In this document: in pieces, positions 34,485-43,499 of the stretch
How positions within the stretch are numbered: the first letter of the stretch is position 1
Layout of the letters: each line of letters begins with the position of its first letter
Source of the DNA: Chloroflexota bacterium
GTDB taxonomy: Bacteria > Chloroflexota > Limnocylindria > Limnocylindrales > CSP1-4
Reading direction: 5' to 3'
Assembly (NCBI GenBank): GCA_030447745.1
Contig: JAUJOH010000001.1
Location: 187,440-251,439, forward strand
Length of the DNA stretch: 64,000 nucleotides
The notes under the pieces: generated by a model
What the model was told of the DNA's origin: nothing
Database searches by the model: none
Seen by the model: the letters and a program-made list of their open reading frames with translations, nothing else
Position numbers and translations under genes: made by a program

Positions 34485-35291
34485 TTACACATCGTTCGCG
34501 TCGCGGATGTACTCCTCCAGCACGGCCCGGATCCTGGTCCTGGCCCGGTGCAGCAGGACACGCTCGTTGCCGGGAGTGATCTCGAGTTGCCGCGCGACAT
34601 CGGATGATGCCCAACCCTCGATGTCGCGGAGCGTCACGACGACGCGCTGGACCGGCGGCAGCGTCTCGATGATCGACGCCACGAGCTCCTGTGTCTCATG
34701 GGCGAGCACGATCTGCTCAGCCTCGGATCCCCAGCTCGCCGGCGGCGTCTTCCAGTGGCCCGGCCAAGGCTCGTCTCGACCTGCAAATCGACGAGGATCG
34801 ACGGCCGCCTCCTCGTCACTCGCCTCCGCGCGAACCAGCATGGACAGCGGGAGCATTCTTCGCTCGCGTCGGCCACGGGTCTTGGCCTTGTTCGTCAGGA
34901 TCCCGAAGATCCACGAGCGAAGGCTTGACCGTTCCTGGAACCCGGCGATCCCCTGCAGGACCGCGATCCAGGTCTGGGCGACCTCCTCGGCAATCTCGCG
35001 GCTCGGAAGATAGATCATGGCCACGCCGAGGAGCGGCCGGTAGAGTCGCTCCACGAGCTCGACGAACGCCTGCTCGTCGCCGGCGCGCAGGGCCGCCACG
35101 CTGTCCGTCTCGTCCGAGCCGGCGTCCGCTATCGGTTCCGCTCCTTCGCTGGCCAATGGCGGCGGTGCCGCCATCCGGGCTCCGGCGTGCGCCGCGGGGA
35201 TGGCCTGGATGGCAGCAGACGGCATCGCCGACCGCCGAGACCGAGCGAAGACGCCTCCGGCCGCCTCGCGCGCGTTCAGGTCAGCCGTCAC
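34485..35291 (-). CDS. ECF-type RNA polymerase sigma factor
   Basis: 268 residues from a GTG with GGAGG eight bases upstream. Region 2 (SREIAEEVAQTWIAVLQGIA, SSLRSWIFGILTNKAKTRGR) and region 4 (LPPVQRVVVTLRDIEGWASS, ITPGNERVLLHRARTRIRAV) are intact. The N-terminus has about 60 extra Ala-rich residues and the linker between the domains is long (about 60). An internal ATG at 35174 could be the start instead. Operon with the anti-sigma and one broken gene. Confidence 0.88.
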   Translation of the reverse strand: MTADLNAREAAGGVFARSRRSAMPSAAIQAIPAAHAGARMAAPPPLASEGAEPIADAGSDETDSVAALRAGDEQAFVELVERLYRPLLGVAMIYLPSREIAEEVAQTWIAVLQGIAGFQERSSLRSWIFGILTNKAKTRGRRERRMLPLSMLVRAEASDEEAAVDPRRFAGRDEPWPGHWKTPPASWGSEAEQIVLAHETQELVASIIETLPPVQRVVVTLRDIEGWASSDVARQLEITPGNERVLLHRARTRIRAVLEEYIRDANDV

Positions 35292-35587
35292 CTGGGTGTC
35301 CTCCGTCCTCGTGGTCGCCGGCGGCAACGACAGGGGAACGCTTCTCCTTCATGGATGCGATACGACGTCCTTTGGCTCCCAGTCGTGTGCGTCCGGTGGG
35401 GTAGTGGTCCATCGCCGGTGCTCCAGCGGTCGGCGAACGCCACGGACGGAACCGGCTCCGCATTGATAGCGTCCCGTGGTGTCCGTTGCGGAAACCGTTT
35501 GTGAACAATCCCGAAACGCAGGCTCGCGGCCTCGCCGCCGCCTGCGCACGGACACCCGTGCGCCGGCGCCGCCCGATCGCGTCGGCC

Positions 35588-35593
35588 TATCCT
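35588..35593 (+). promoter_or_regulatory. Possible -10 box (TATCCT) of the response regulator
   Basis: TATCCT ends 6 bases before the ATG at 35600, the spacing of a leaderless promoter. There is no Shine-Dalgarno in front of that ATG. No clear -35. Confidence 0.4.
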
Positions 35594-35599
35594 TTGGTC

Positions 35600-36334
35600 A
35601 TGAGCGGACTGGTGACGTCGAGCCAGGCGAGCATCTACGTACCGGACGAGGCGGACCGTCCGGGACGCATCCTCGTCGTGGACGACGAACCGATCGTGCG
35701 TGAGGTTGTCGTCAGGTACCTCGAACGGGACGGATTTCGCGTTGATCAGGCGGCCGATGGACCAAGCGCGACGGAATCGCTCGCGCATGGACCGGACCTT
35801 GTCGTGCTCGACATCATGCTTCCGGGAGGCAACGGCCTCAGCCTCCTCCAGACCATCCGCCTGAGCAGCCATGTTCCGGTCATCCTCCTGACCTCCCGAT
35901 CCGAAGAAGCGGACCGCATCGTCGGGCTCGAGCTCGGTGCCGATGACTATGTCGTCAAGCCGTTCTCACCTCGGGAGCTCGCGGCTCGGGTGCGATCGGT
36001 CCTCAGGCGGACGCGTCACCAGGCCACCTCCGGTCGCATGGACTTCGATGGGCTTGTCATCGACCCTCCCCTGCGCGAGGTCCGGCTCGCGGGGAACGTG
36101 GTCCAGATGAGGCCGAAGGAGTTCGACGTCCTCGCGTTCCTGGCGGCGTCTCCGCGCCAGGTCTTTTCTCGGGGCCAGCTCCTCGAGCAGGTCTGGAACT
36201 CCCCGACGGAGTTCCAGGACCTCTCCACCGTCACCGTCCACATCCGGCGCATTCGGCAGAAGATCGAAACCGATCCGCTCCATCCAAGGTGGATCACCAC
36301 CGTGTGGGGGATCGGCTACCGCTTCGAGCCGTGA
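35600..36334 (+). CDS. OmpR/PhoB-family response regulator
   Basis: 244 residues: receiver domain with the acidic pair (VVDDEP), phosphoacceptor Asp71 in VVLDIMLPGG, TSR in the switch and the conserved Lys in DDYVVKPFSP. A C-terminal winged helix follows (MRPKEFDVLAFLAASPRQVF, TVTVHIRRIRQKIE, WGIGYRFEP). Its stop overlaps the histidine-kinase ATG (TGATG). The ATG at 35600 is chosen because the frame upstream has no conserved sequence and a -10-like TATCCT stands just before it. Confidence 0.94.
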   Translation: MSGLVTSSQASIYVPDEADRPGRILVVDDEPIVREVVVRYLERDGFRVDQAADGPSATESLAHGPDLVVLDIMLPGGNGLSLLQTIRLSSHVPVILLTSRSEEADRIVGLELGADDYVVKPFSPRELAARVRSVLRRTRHQATSGRMDFDGLVIDPPLREVRLAGNVVQMRPKEFDVLAFLAASPRQVFSRGQLLEQVWNSPTEFQDLSTVTVHIRRIRQKIETDPLHPRWITTVWGIGYRFEP

Positions 36335-37611
36335 TGAGGACTCGCTCCGTCCTGCGGACGGTCGCCCCGATCGGTGCCCCATTCGCGATCGCGCTCGGTG
36401 CGTTCGTGGTGTTCGAGCTTGTCGTCCATCCCGCTCCGGAGGAACGACCCGCCGTCCTCGCCGTCTTCATCACTGTCGCTGGAGGGACGGCCGTCGCCGG
36501 GTGGACGCTTCCGTGGTTGACGGTCCGCCTCGACTCGCTGTTGCGGATGGTGCTGTTCGTGGCGATCGCCTCGATGGCAACGACGGCTGCGGCCGTCGCG
36601 ATCTGGGCCTACGTCTTCATGCGTTCGTCCGCGGAGCTGTTCGCGCTATTGGTGGTGCTCGGGTTCGGCGTCGCTGCCGGGCTGGTCCTGGAGACCACCG
36701 TCGCTCGATCACTTGCGGGGGACGTCCAGCAGCTTCGTGCGGCCGCGACACGAATCGCGGCCGGGGACCTCTCGGCACGTACGGAGCTGGACCGGCTCGA
36801 CGAGGTCGGCCAGGCTGGGCGGGCGATCGACACCATGGCGAGCCGACTGCAACGGATGGAGGAGGACCGGGGACGGGCCGACAAGGCGCGGGAGGCGTTC
36901 CTGGCTGGTGTCGGCCATGACCTGCGAACGCCGCTTGCCGCCCTTCGAGCGGCAGTGGAAGCCCTCGAGGACGGGCTAGCGCCCGACTCGGCGGCCTATT
37001 TCGCGGCCAGCCACCGCAACCTGGCCGCACTGCAGAGCCTCGTGGACGATCTGTTCATCCTCGCCCGGATCGAAGCCGGAAGCCTGCAGTTTCCGCATGC
37101 GCCCGTTGACCTCGCGGAGGTGGCCGACGAGGCGGTGGAGGCCCTGACCCCAACGGCACGGCAGCGCAACGTCGTGCTGCGGCTGCAGGCCACGAGTGAG
37201 GTCGTCGTCCTCGGCGGTTCGGCAGAGTTGTCTCGAGCGATCCGGAACCTGCTGGACAACGCCATTCGACACGCACCGTCTGGCACCGAAGTGCTGATCG
37301 AGGTGACGGACGGCGACCGGGCGGTCGTCCGCGTCGTCGATCAGGGTGACGGGCTCCGCGAGAACCTCCTGTCCGAACTGAGCCGCCGGTACGAGCAGCT
37401 CGGTGCGATCCCGACACATGCGGGCCGCGGCACGGGACTTGGGCTCGTCATCACCAAGGGGATCGCCGAGGCGCACGGCGGTGGGATCCGGGCGGAGGCA
37501 GGGCCCGGTGGCCGCGTCTGGTTCTGGATCCCCCGGAGCCGAGGGTCGGAACTCACCGCGGGCGCGAACGCCGGTTCAGCCGATGTTCCGCAACAGGTCG
37601 GCGCGTCGTGA
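36334..37611 (+). CDS. Sensor histidine kinase (partner of the response regulator)
   Basis: 425 residues. Four hydrophobic segments in the first ~125 residues with almost no extracellular loop, so it probably senses within or at the membrane. HAMP-like segment (VARSLAGDVQQLRAAATRIA), HisKA with His195 in GVGHDLRTPLAAL, HATPase N box LLDNAIRHAPSG, G1 VVDQGDG and G2 GRGTGLGLVITKG. Overlaps its regulator by one base. The target genes are not evident; the 336 bases after it contain no gene I can support. Confidence 0.93.
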   Translation: MRTRSVLRTVAPIGAPFAIALGAFVVFELVVHPAPEERPAVLAVFITVAGGTAVAGWTLPWLTVRLDSLLRMVLFVAIASMATTAAAVAIWAYVFMRSSAELFALLVVLGFGVAAGLVLETTVARSLAGDVQQLRAAATRIAAGDLSARTELDRLDEVGQAGRAIDTMASRLQRMEEDRGRADKAREAFLAGVGHDLRTPLAALRAAVEALEDGLAPDSAAYFAASHRNLAALQSLVDDLFILARIEAGSLQFPHAPVDLAEVADEAVEALTPTARQRNVVLRLQATSEVVVLGGSAELSRAIRNLLDNAIRHAPSGTEVLIEVTDGDRAVVRVVDQGDGLRENLLSELSRRYEQLGAIPTHAGRGTGLGLVITKGIAEAHGGGIRAEAGPGGRVWFWIPRSRGSELTAGANAGSADVPQQVGAS

Positions 37612-37947
37612 TTTCCGGATCCGGGCGGATCTGGCGCCGGGATGCGCGCAGGACCGAGCAGATGGCCTTATCCGCGTCCGAGCGTTGTTCCTCGCTTAGT
37701 GGCGCCACGACCTATTCCGGCCGGGTTGGTTGCTGAGCGGACGCGATTGTCCCGGAATGTCGACGCCCCTCCCGCCTCATGGCCGCCCGGCTCGCGCCTC
37801 GTCCTCGCTCCCGACGTCGCGCCTCGGAACGCTGGTCCTCCGAGTTGCGATCGGGGCGGTAGCTAGCGAGGGGTGGTTGGGGAAGTCGTATGCGGCGTGG
37901 TGCGCGAACCCCAGGTTGCGGTCCGCCGGTAGCAGCAGGAGAGCACA

Positions 37948-38655
37948 GTGACAGAACGGGATCGAGAACCACGAGACATGAGCCCGCGCGAGCGCGTTGC
38001 CTCGCTCGGGAGTGCCGTGGTGGACGCCGCGAAGCACATGGCGGTGGGTGGCCACGAGACCGAGCACGGCACGGAGCAGCGCGTCGGGCTGGCGCAGGCA
38101 GAAGCGATCGTCGAGAGCTGGCCTGACGCACCGAAGAAGATGGCACGCCAACTGCTCGAGCAGTACGGACCGCCGAACGAGGCGACGCCGACGAAGTTCT
38201 TCTGGTACCGCACTGGACCCTGGAAGCGGATCGAGCTGACCAGCGATGCCGTGGTCCACAACTTCCCGGCGCCGCACAGCGACTTCCTGACGCAGTACAT
38301 CGACTACCACGTGCCGCTCGGAATGTTCGACGCCGTCGCTGCCTTCGACGGCAGCTGCCTGCCTGACCGGACGGCCGGCGAAGCCGGGGCACGGTGCGAC
38401 CTTGAGGCGGCGAACATCCTGACGCTGAACCTCATGCACGACATCGTGACCGGCAAGACGAGCGTCGAGGCAGCGCGCGAGGCGTACGCAGATACCCTGT
38501 CCGCGTACATCCTCGGCCGGTCGGCTCCGTATGCCGAACGTTTCCAGTTCGACGTGCCGCGAGGCGGAACCGAGGACCCGGACGAGCCGAATATCGCGAG
38601 CTCGATGGCCCAGCAGACGGTCGAAAAGGTCAAGGACGTCGTCAGGGGCACGTAG
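37948..38655 (+). CDS. Conserved protein of unknown function (paralogue 2)
   Basis: 235 residues from a GTG with AGGAGA seven bases upstream. Closely related to the protein at 27194 along its whole length: SWPDAPKKMARQLLEQYGPP, KFFWYRTGPWKR, HNFPAPHSDFLTQYIDYHVP, DGSCLPDRTAGEAGARCDLE, NLMHDIVTGKTSV and GRSAPYAERFQFDVPRGGTE. No signal peptide, membrane segment or known catalytic motif. The invariant Trp, Tyr, His and Cys residues could make a binding site. The N-terminal ~45 residues are the least similar part. Confidence 0.82.
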   Translation: MTERDREPRDMSPRERVASLGSAVVDAAKHMAVGGHETEHGTEQRVGLAQAEAIVESWPDAPKKMARQLLEQYGPPNEATPTKFFWYRTGPWKRIELTSDAVVHNFPAPHSDFLTQYIDYHVPLGMFDAVAAFDGSCLPDRTAGEAGARCDLEAANILTLNLMHDIVTGKTSVEAAREAYADTLSAYILGRSAPYAERFQFDVPRGGTEDPDEPNIASSMAQQTVEKVKDVVRGT

Positions 38656-38796
38656 CACGCCGGCACGGACGCTGCCCTCGCTTGACCGTGTTTCGGGCGG
38701 TCGCGACACTCGGCTCGCGAGTCCGACGCGGGAACCGGGGACACGACAACGGAGGCACACCATGCCGCGCCAGCCCCAGGACGAGCCAACACCGCG

Positions 38797-39753
38797 ATGA
38801 GGATCGCCGCGGCGCAAGCTCACACTCGATGGAACGATCCCGCGAAGACGACAGATGTGATCACGGACTGGATCGATGCGGCGGCCGCGGCCGGCGTCGA
38901 GCTTCTCGCATTCGGCGAGACGTTCCTCGGCGGGTACCCCTTCTGGGTCGACGAGACCGCGGCCTCGCTCTGGAACGACGACCTGCAGAAGCGCGCCTTC
39001 GCGCAGTACCTCTCCGGGGCCGTCGAGCTGTCCGGGCCGGAACTCGCGCGCATTGTCGAGTGCGCCCGCGATCAAAGGGTGTTCACGTATCTAGGCGTCG
39101 CGGAGCGGGGCTCGGGCGCAGCGCGCGGGACGGTTCGCTGCACGCTCGTCGCGATCGACTCCGACGCGGGCATTGTGAGCGCACACCGCAAGCTGATGCC
39201 AACGTTCGGCGAGCGCCTCGTGTGGGGAACCGGCGACGGGAACGGGCTTCGAGTTCACATGGGTCCCGGAGGCGTCCGCGTCGGCGGGCTGAACTGCTGG
39301 GAGAACTGGATGCCGTTGGCACGTGCCGCGATGTACGCCGGGGGCGAGGACGTCCACGTCGCGGTCTGGCCCGGCAGTGTAAGGAACACGGACGGGCCGA
39401 CGCGCTTCCTCGCTCAGGAGGGCCGCGTCTACGCCCTCTCAGCTTCCTCGTTGATCTCGCTCGCGGACGTCCCGGACGACTTTCCGCTCAAGGACGAGGT
39501 CGCGAGCAGGTACGGCGGCGACCGCGAGCACCTGCTCTACAACGGCGGCTCGTGCATCGCCGGGCCCGACGGGCAGTGGATCGTTGAGCCCGTGATCGGC
39601 GAGGAGCGCCTCGTCTGCGCCGACGTCGATGTCGCCCAGATCCGTGCCGAGCGTCAGAACTTCGACCCGAGCGGTCACTACAGCCGACCTGACGTCCTCG
39701 AGCTCCGCGTCCATCGACGCAGGTTGAACGCAGCCGACTTCGACGACGCGTGA
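38797..39753 (+). CDS. Nitrilase-family carbon-nitrogen hydrolase
   Basis: 318 residues with the complete Glu-Lys-Cys triad: Glu41 in AFGETFLGGYPFW, Lys132 in AHRKLMPTFGERL, Cys167 in GGLNCWENWMPL. The Cys-Trp-Glu-Asn context and GYPFW match true nitrilases (nitrile to carboxylic acid and ammonia) better than amidases. Small soluble enzyme. It stands between the paralogue and the deacetylase, same strand, 140 and 80 bases away. Physiological nitrile unknown. Confidence 0.9.
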   Translation: MRIAAAQAHTRWNDPAKTTDVITDWIDAAAAAGVELLAFGETFLGGYPFWVDETAASLWNDDLQKRAFAQYLSGAVELSGPELARIVECARDQRVFTYLGVAERGSGAARGTVRCTLVAIDSDAGIVSAHRKLMPTFGERLVWGTGDGNGLRVHMGPGGVRVGGLNCWENWMPLARAAMYAGGEDVHVAVWPGSVRNTDGPTRFLAQEGRVYALSASSLISLADVPDDFPLKDEVASRYGGDREHLLYNGGSCIAGPDGQWIVEPVIGEERLVCADVDVAQIRAERQNFDPSGHYSRPDVLELRVHRRRLNAADFDDA

Positions 39754-39832
39754 CGATAGCGGCGATCAAGAGACGGCCACCGGTCCGGCGCGCCGCATCC
39801 CTCAATGTTGATCGCTCCCTGCTCTTGCTCAG

Positions 39833-40783
39833 ATGATCCGATCCGCCCCGCCGCACGTTTTGATCGTCCTGTTCGTCGTGCTCGTCGTTGGGTGCACCCC
39901 ATCTGCGGCGATCACCCCCGCGGCAACAGCCGGCCCTTCCGCTACGTCCGTCGCCGCCGTCATGCCAAGCGCGTCGAGCCGCAGCACGGGACGGCAGGAC
40001 AGTCAAGAACCACGACGAGACGGCATTGCGCCGACGGCACGAGCGTCGACCCCCGCGCCCGGTGTGCCAACGCCGTCACCGGCCGGTACACCGCGCGCTC
40101 GCGGTCGCCCGCGGCCGCATATCGTTGAGCATGGCCCACGAGACAAGGACCGCATTGCGCTGACGTTCGATGCCGATATGACGCCTGATATGCAGAGACG
40201 ATTGCAGGCCGGCGTCGTCGGCTCTTGGTACAACACCGACGTCATCCGGGTCCTCGAGAAGTACAAGACGCCGGCGACACTCTTTCTGACGGGCCTGTGG
40301 GTCGAGAGTTACCCGGGGGAGGCTCGGGCGCTCGCGGACAACGAGCTGTTCGAGATCGGCAACCACTCCTATCGACACCACGCGTTCACGCCATCGTGTT
40401 ATGGCCTTCCCTCCATCGGGGATGAGGAGGACGAGTCGGAGATCCGTCGATCTCAACAGGTCATTCGCGAGCACACCGGACAAACGCCGTCGCTATTCAG
40501 GTTTCCCGGCTTGTGCTTCGACGCGTACGACGCACGCGTCCTTGCCGCGAACGGACTGACGGTCGTTCAGGGTGACCTTCCCGCGGGCGACGGCTTCAAC
40601 CACGACACAGCGTCAATCGTCGAGCATGTGACCCGCAACGTTCGGAATGGATCGATCGTCGTCATGCACATGCACGGCGGCCCGAACGCGCCGAAGACGG
40701 CCGATGCGCTCGAGCTCCTGATCCCGGAGCTGCAGAGAACCTACTCGTTGGTCACCGTATCCACGCTGCTCGACGACGGCTGA
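39833..40783 (+). CDS. Lipoprotein polysaccharide deacetylase (NodB fold)
   Basis: 316 residues. Lipoprotein signal with lipobox VLVVGC, a ~70-residue Pro/Ser/Thr linker, then a NodB domain: motif 1 LTFDADM, motif 2 GNHSYRHHAF with metal-binding histidines, motif 3 LFRFPGLCFD and motif 5 VVMHMHGG. The second Asp of the usual TFDD is Ala here. It would deacetylate cell-surface glycans outside the membrane. Possibly works on wall polymers altered by the FemAB-like enzymes, but that is only an inference. Confidence 0.88.
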   Translation: MIRSAPPHVLIVLFVVLVVGCTPSAAITPAATAGPSATSVAAVMPSASSRSTGRQDSQEPRRDGIAPTARASTPAPGVPTPSPAGTPRARGRPRPHIVEHGPRDKDRIALTFDADMTPDMQRRLQAGVVGSWYNTDVIRVLEKYKTPATLFLTGLWVESYPGEARALADNELFEIGNHSYRHHAFTPSCYGLPSIGDEEDESEIRRSQQVIREHTGQTPSLFRFPGLCFDAYDARVLAANGLTVVQGDLPAGDGFNHDTASIVEHVTRNVRNGSIVVMHMHGGPNAPKTADALELLIPELQRTYSLVTVSTLLDDG

Positions 40784-40841
40784 ACGTGGGAGCCTCCGCA
40801 CTCGACGATTTCTCTGGCAGTGCGCGCGACCTACCAGGCGG

Positions 40842-41720
40842 CTACGGACGATAGAGTCCGTCAGCCCGCCAGACCGGCCGGCGCGCGAGCTCGCGGTCGA
40901 TCTCGTCGTCGGTTAGCCCTATCGGTCGGTAATGGAGCGCGAGGAACTTTCTGGCGCGGCGGTTCATCGCAGCTCGAACGGTCGACCTCTCGACTGAAAC
41001 CTGCGACAGGACGTCATCAACTGCCACGCGAAGCCAGGTCGCCCGGCTAACGCTCGTGGCAAGTGCCCCGTTCACCTCGATGACGCTTCGATAAAGCGCG
41101 GCCAACGTGGCCCTGACCTCGGGGTAGGCGAGTTGCACGCGCTTACCCGGAACAAGGATCGGGGCTCCCGCAGTCCGTATCCAACGGGCCTGAGCGTGAA
41201 GTGCCACCTTTTGCCACGTTTGCGCCAGGCCAGCCGTGGCCACGCCGCCTGAGTGAATGATCTTGTTCCTGAGGGCCTGCACGAAGTCGACAAGGGATTC
41301 CGCATCTGATTCCGGTGTCAGGCCGGCACGTCGCAGGTCGCCACGGAGGGGCCCAAGCATTCGCGCTTCTGGATTGCCGATGTCCAGAAGCTGCCCGTCA
41401 ATCTGCAGCAGGCGAGCTGCATCGACCAGCAGGTCGTTGTAGACGGAAACGGCGAACGGGATCGCCATCGCCGCGAGGAACGACTCACTTTCGGCGAACT
41501 GATCGACCGCCTTGCTGAGCTTGACCGACATGGTGCGAGCGTCCGCGACCGTCGGGAAGGCGTCGGAAAGGAGTTCCTCGCCGACACCACCGGCTACCAT
41601 ACGAGCAGCCTCAGTGGCGCCGATCTGTGTAGCTACGAAGGCGGCAGCGATGGCGTCGTTCGTCTGAACGCGCCACTTGGAGAAGTCTCGGAACGCGGGA
41701 TATCGGATGAGGGTGGGCAT
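40842..41720 (-). CDS. Hypothetical protein with HEPN-like RNxxxH motif
   Basis: 292 residues, predicted mostly helical, no signal peptide or membrane segment. FVQALRNKIIHSGGVA contains Arg151-Asn-x3-His156, the R-N/D-x3-H pattern of HEPN ribonucleases and related nucleic-acid effectors. The C-terminal ~60 residues (RATWLRVAVDDVLSQVSVER) could be a helix-turn-helix. Overall family not recognised, and no partner antitoxin is adjacent. ATG start at 41720 with no strong ribosome-binding site. Stands alone on the minus strand. Confidence 0.7.
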   Translation of the reverse strand: MPTLIRYPAFRDFSKWRVQTNDAIAAAFVATQIGATEAARMVAGGVGEELLSDAFPTVADARTMSVKLSKAVDQFAESESFLAAMAIPFAVSVYNDLLVDAARLLQIDGQLLDIGNPEARMLGPLRGDLRRAGLTPESDAESLVDFVQALRNKIIHSGGVATAGLAQTWQKVALHAQARWIRTAGAPILVPGKRVQLAYPEVRATLAALYRSVIEVNGALATSVSRATWLRVAVDDVLSQVSVERSTVRAAMNRRARKFLALHYRPIGLTDDEIDRELARRPVWRADGLYRP

Positions 41721-42124
41721 ATTTCGCTAGTGCCCCGGCCGGCGGACGGTCGTCAGACGACCTGGCGTAGTGCGCGGACGTGGGCCGGACACACAGAGCG
41801 ACGACATGGACCACCGATCCCTGGAGCTACGTGCCTTCGCCGCCGCGTGGCCAGATGCGGCATATCCGCCGCGCCAGGAGCGAGGTCCGCGCCGTGATCG
41901 CCGTCTCGTCAAATCGATCTGCGTCGGCCACTCTGCGACTGGTTTACGGCGAGCATCAGCAGCTCTCGTCGCGGCCTGGTCCATGGCACTCATGTCTAAT
42001 CGGCGCACTCAAGCAGAACGGTCGTACCGTTGCTCGTAGGCACCGCATCTGGGACACAAGACCGAGCCAGGTGACGGTGGACGAACGTGCTCCGCCGCTG
42101 GGGCAGTCCCCGGAGGATGCGCTT
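41721..42124. other. Intergenic stretch, nothing recognised
   Basis: About 400 bases between the HEPN-like gene and the broken secreted-protein gene. Frames present here have shadow-like composition; no RNA gene, terminator or repeat stood out. Confidence 0.5.
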
Positions 42125-42416
42125 ATGAAGCGATCAGTCCTATCGCTCGCGGCCGCTCGGCCTCGCGCTCGCCATCTCGGCCCCCGTGGCCGCGGACAGC
42201 GGCGACGCGGTCGAGATCATGGTCATGAAGCACGCGTGCGGCGAGTCGATCCAGTCGGAGGCGGACTTCGAGGCCGTCGAGGCCAAGGGCGAGGGCAATC
42301 CGGTCGAAGACGGCGAACAACCACCAGCTCTGCAGTCTCTTCCCGACCTGCACAAAGGACTGAGCCGAGTCGGTGCGATTAGGGTTCCTGGTTCGGCCCG
42401 TCGCGCTGATGGCTGA
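42125..42416 (+). pseudogene. Small secreted protein gene, frameshifted
   Basis: Begins ATGAAGCGATCAGTCCTATC (MKRSVLSLAAA). The hydrophobic continuation LALAISAPVAADSGDAVEIM, VMKHACGESIQSEADFEAVE lies in another frame, so an indel sits near 42,160 inside the signal peptide. Repaired, it would be a signal peptide plus about 70 residues. Function unknown. Confidence 0.55.
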
Positions 42417-42538
42417 TCCCACGAGGCGTACTTGACGCGGTGCGAGAACGACAGGCCGTCCGACCGTCGAACGGCTTGCGGACCTGGACGGCTAAAGGCC
42501 GCCGGGACGACGGCCGCCCGGCTCGCCCGGTCCGCGAA

Positions 42539-43499
42539 CTACGTCGCAGTCGGCCGCGACGTTTCCGTTCCTGCCTCCTCCACCACCGTCCGCGCGCCCG
42601 ATGCTCGTCGTCGCTGCCGAAGGGCAAACAGAACCAGGATGACGATCGTCGCGACGTACGGCAGCATCGCCACGAACTGCGGCGGGATCGCGCTCCCTGG
42701 AGGCGCAGCGTGAGCATACATCAAGCCGAAGAGCAGGCTCGCTCCGAGCACCCCGATTGGGTGCGCCCGTCCGAACATCACCGCGACCAGGGCGATGAAG
42801 CCGCGACCGGCGGTCATCCCGAGGACGAACTGAGTGACCAGCGAGATCGACAGCTGCGCCCCGGCAAGCCCGCACAGGACGCCCGTGCCGACGAGCGCCG
42901 CGTAGCGCGTCGCGCGCACCGGGACCCCGACCGACGCCGCCGCGGCGGGCGCCGCCCACCGCCCGAAGGCGGATCCCCCACGGGTGGCGGAACAGCCAGA
43001 CCTGGAAGGCAATCGCGAGCCCGAACGCCAGATAGACGAGCGGGGAGTAGCCGGACACGAGCGGTCCGAGCACCGGCACGTCCTCGACGACGGCGATATG
43101 AATGTCGGGCAGGCCGCGCATCGACGGGTCGTAGAAGCTGCCCTGAACGCCGAAGACCGGGCGGATCAGGTAGCTCGTCAGCCCGAGCGCCAAGAGGTTG
43201 AGCGCGAGGCCGGAGACGATGGCGTCGCCCTCGAGGTCGACGACGATCACCGCGTAGACGGCCGAAAGGAGGGCGGCCGCCAGCACCGCCAGCGCGGCTC
43301 CCGCCCATGGGTTGCCGGTCCAGTACGTCCCCGCGACGGCGAAGAAGGCGCCGACGAGCATGAGCCCCTCGAGCCCGACGTTGAAGATCCCGACCCGCTC
43401 GCTGAGGATGCTGCCCAGCGCGGCGAGGAGGATCGGCGACACGAGCCGGATCGTCGACGCGAGGAGCGCCAGGTCGAAGACCGCAGGCAGCCAGTCCAC
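42539..43499 (-). pseudogene. BMP-type nucleoside ABC transporter permease 2 (frameshift)
   Basis: Second permease of a simple-sugar/nucleoside importer. Recognised by SPILLAALGSILSERVGIFN, VGLEGLMLVGAFFAV, LEGDAIVSGLALNLLALGLT, and the later AALVGTGVLCGLAGAQLSIS, FVLGMTAGRGFIALVAVMFG. The N-terminal two thirds and the C-terminal third lie in different frames, with an extra G near 42,960 (between LRAVGG and APAAAASVGV). A GTG at 43499 could start it, but its frame is continuous with the end of permease 1 without a stop, so the two may be one fused protein. Sequence error is possible. Confidence 0.8.
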
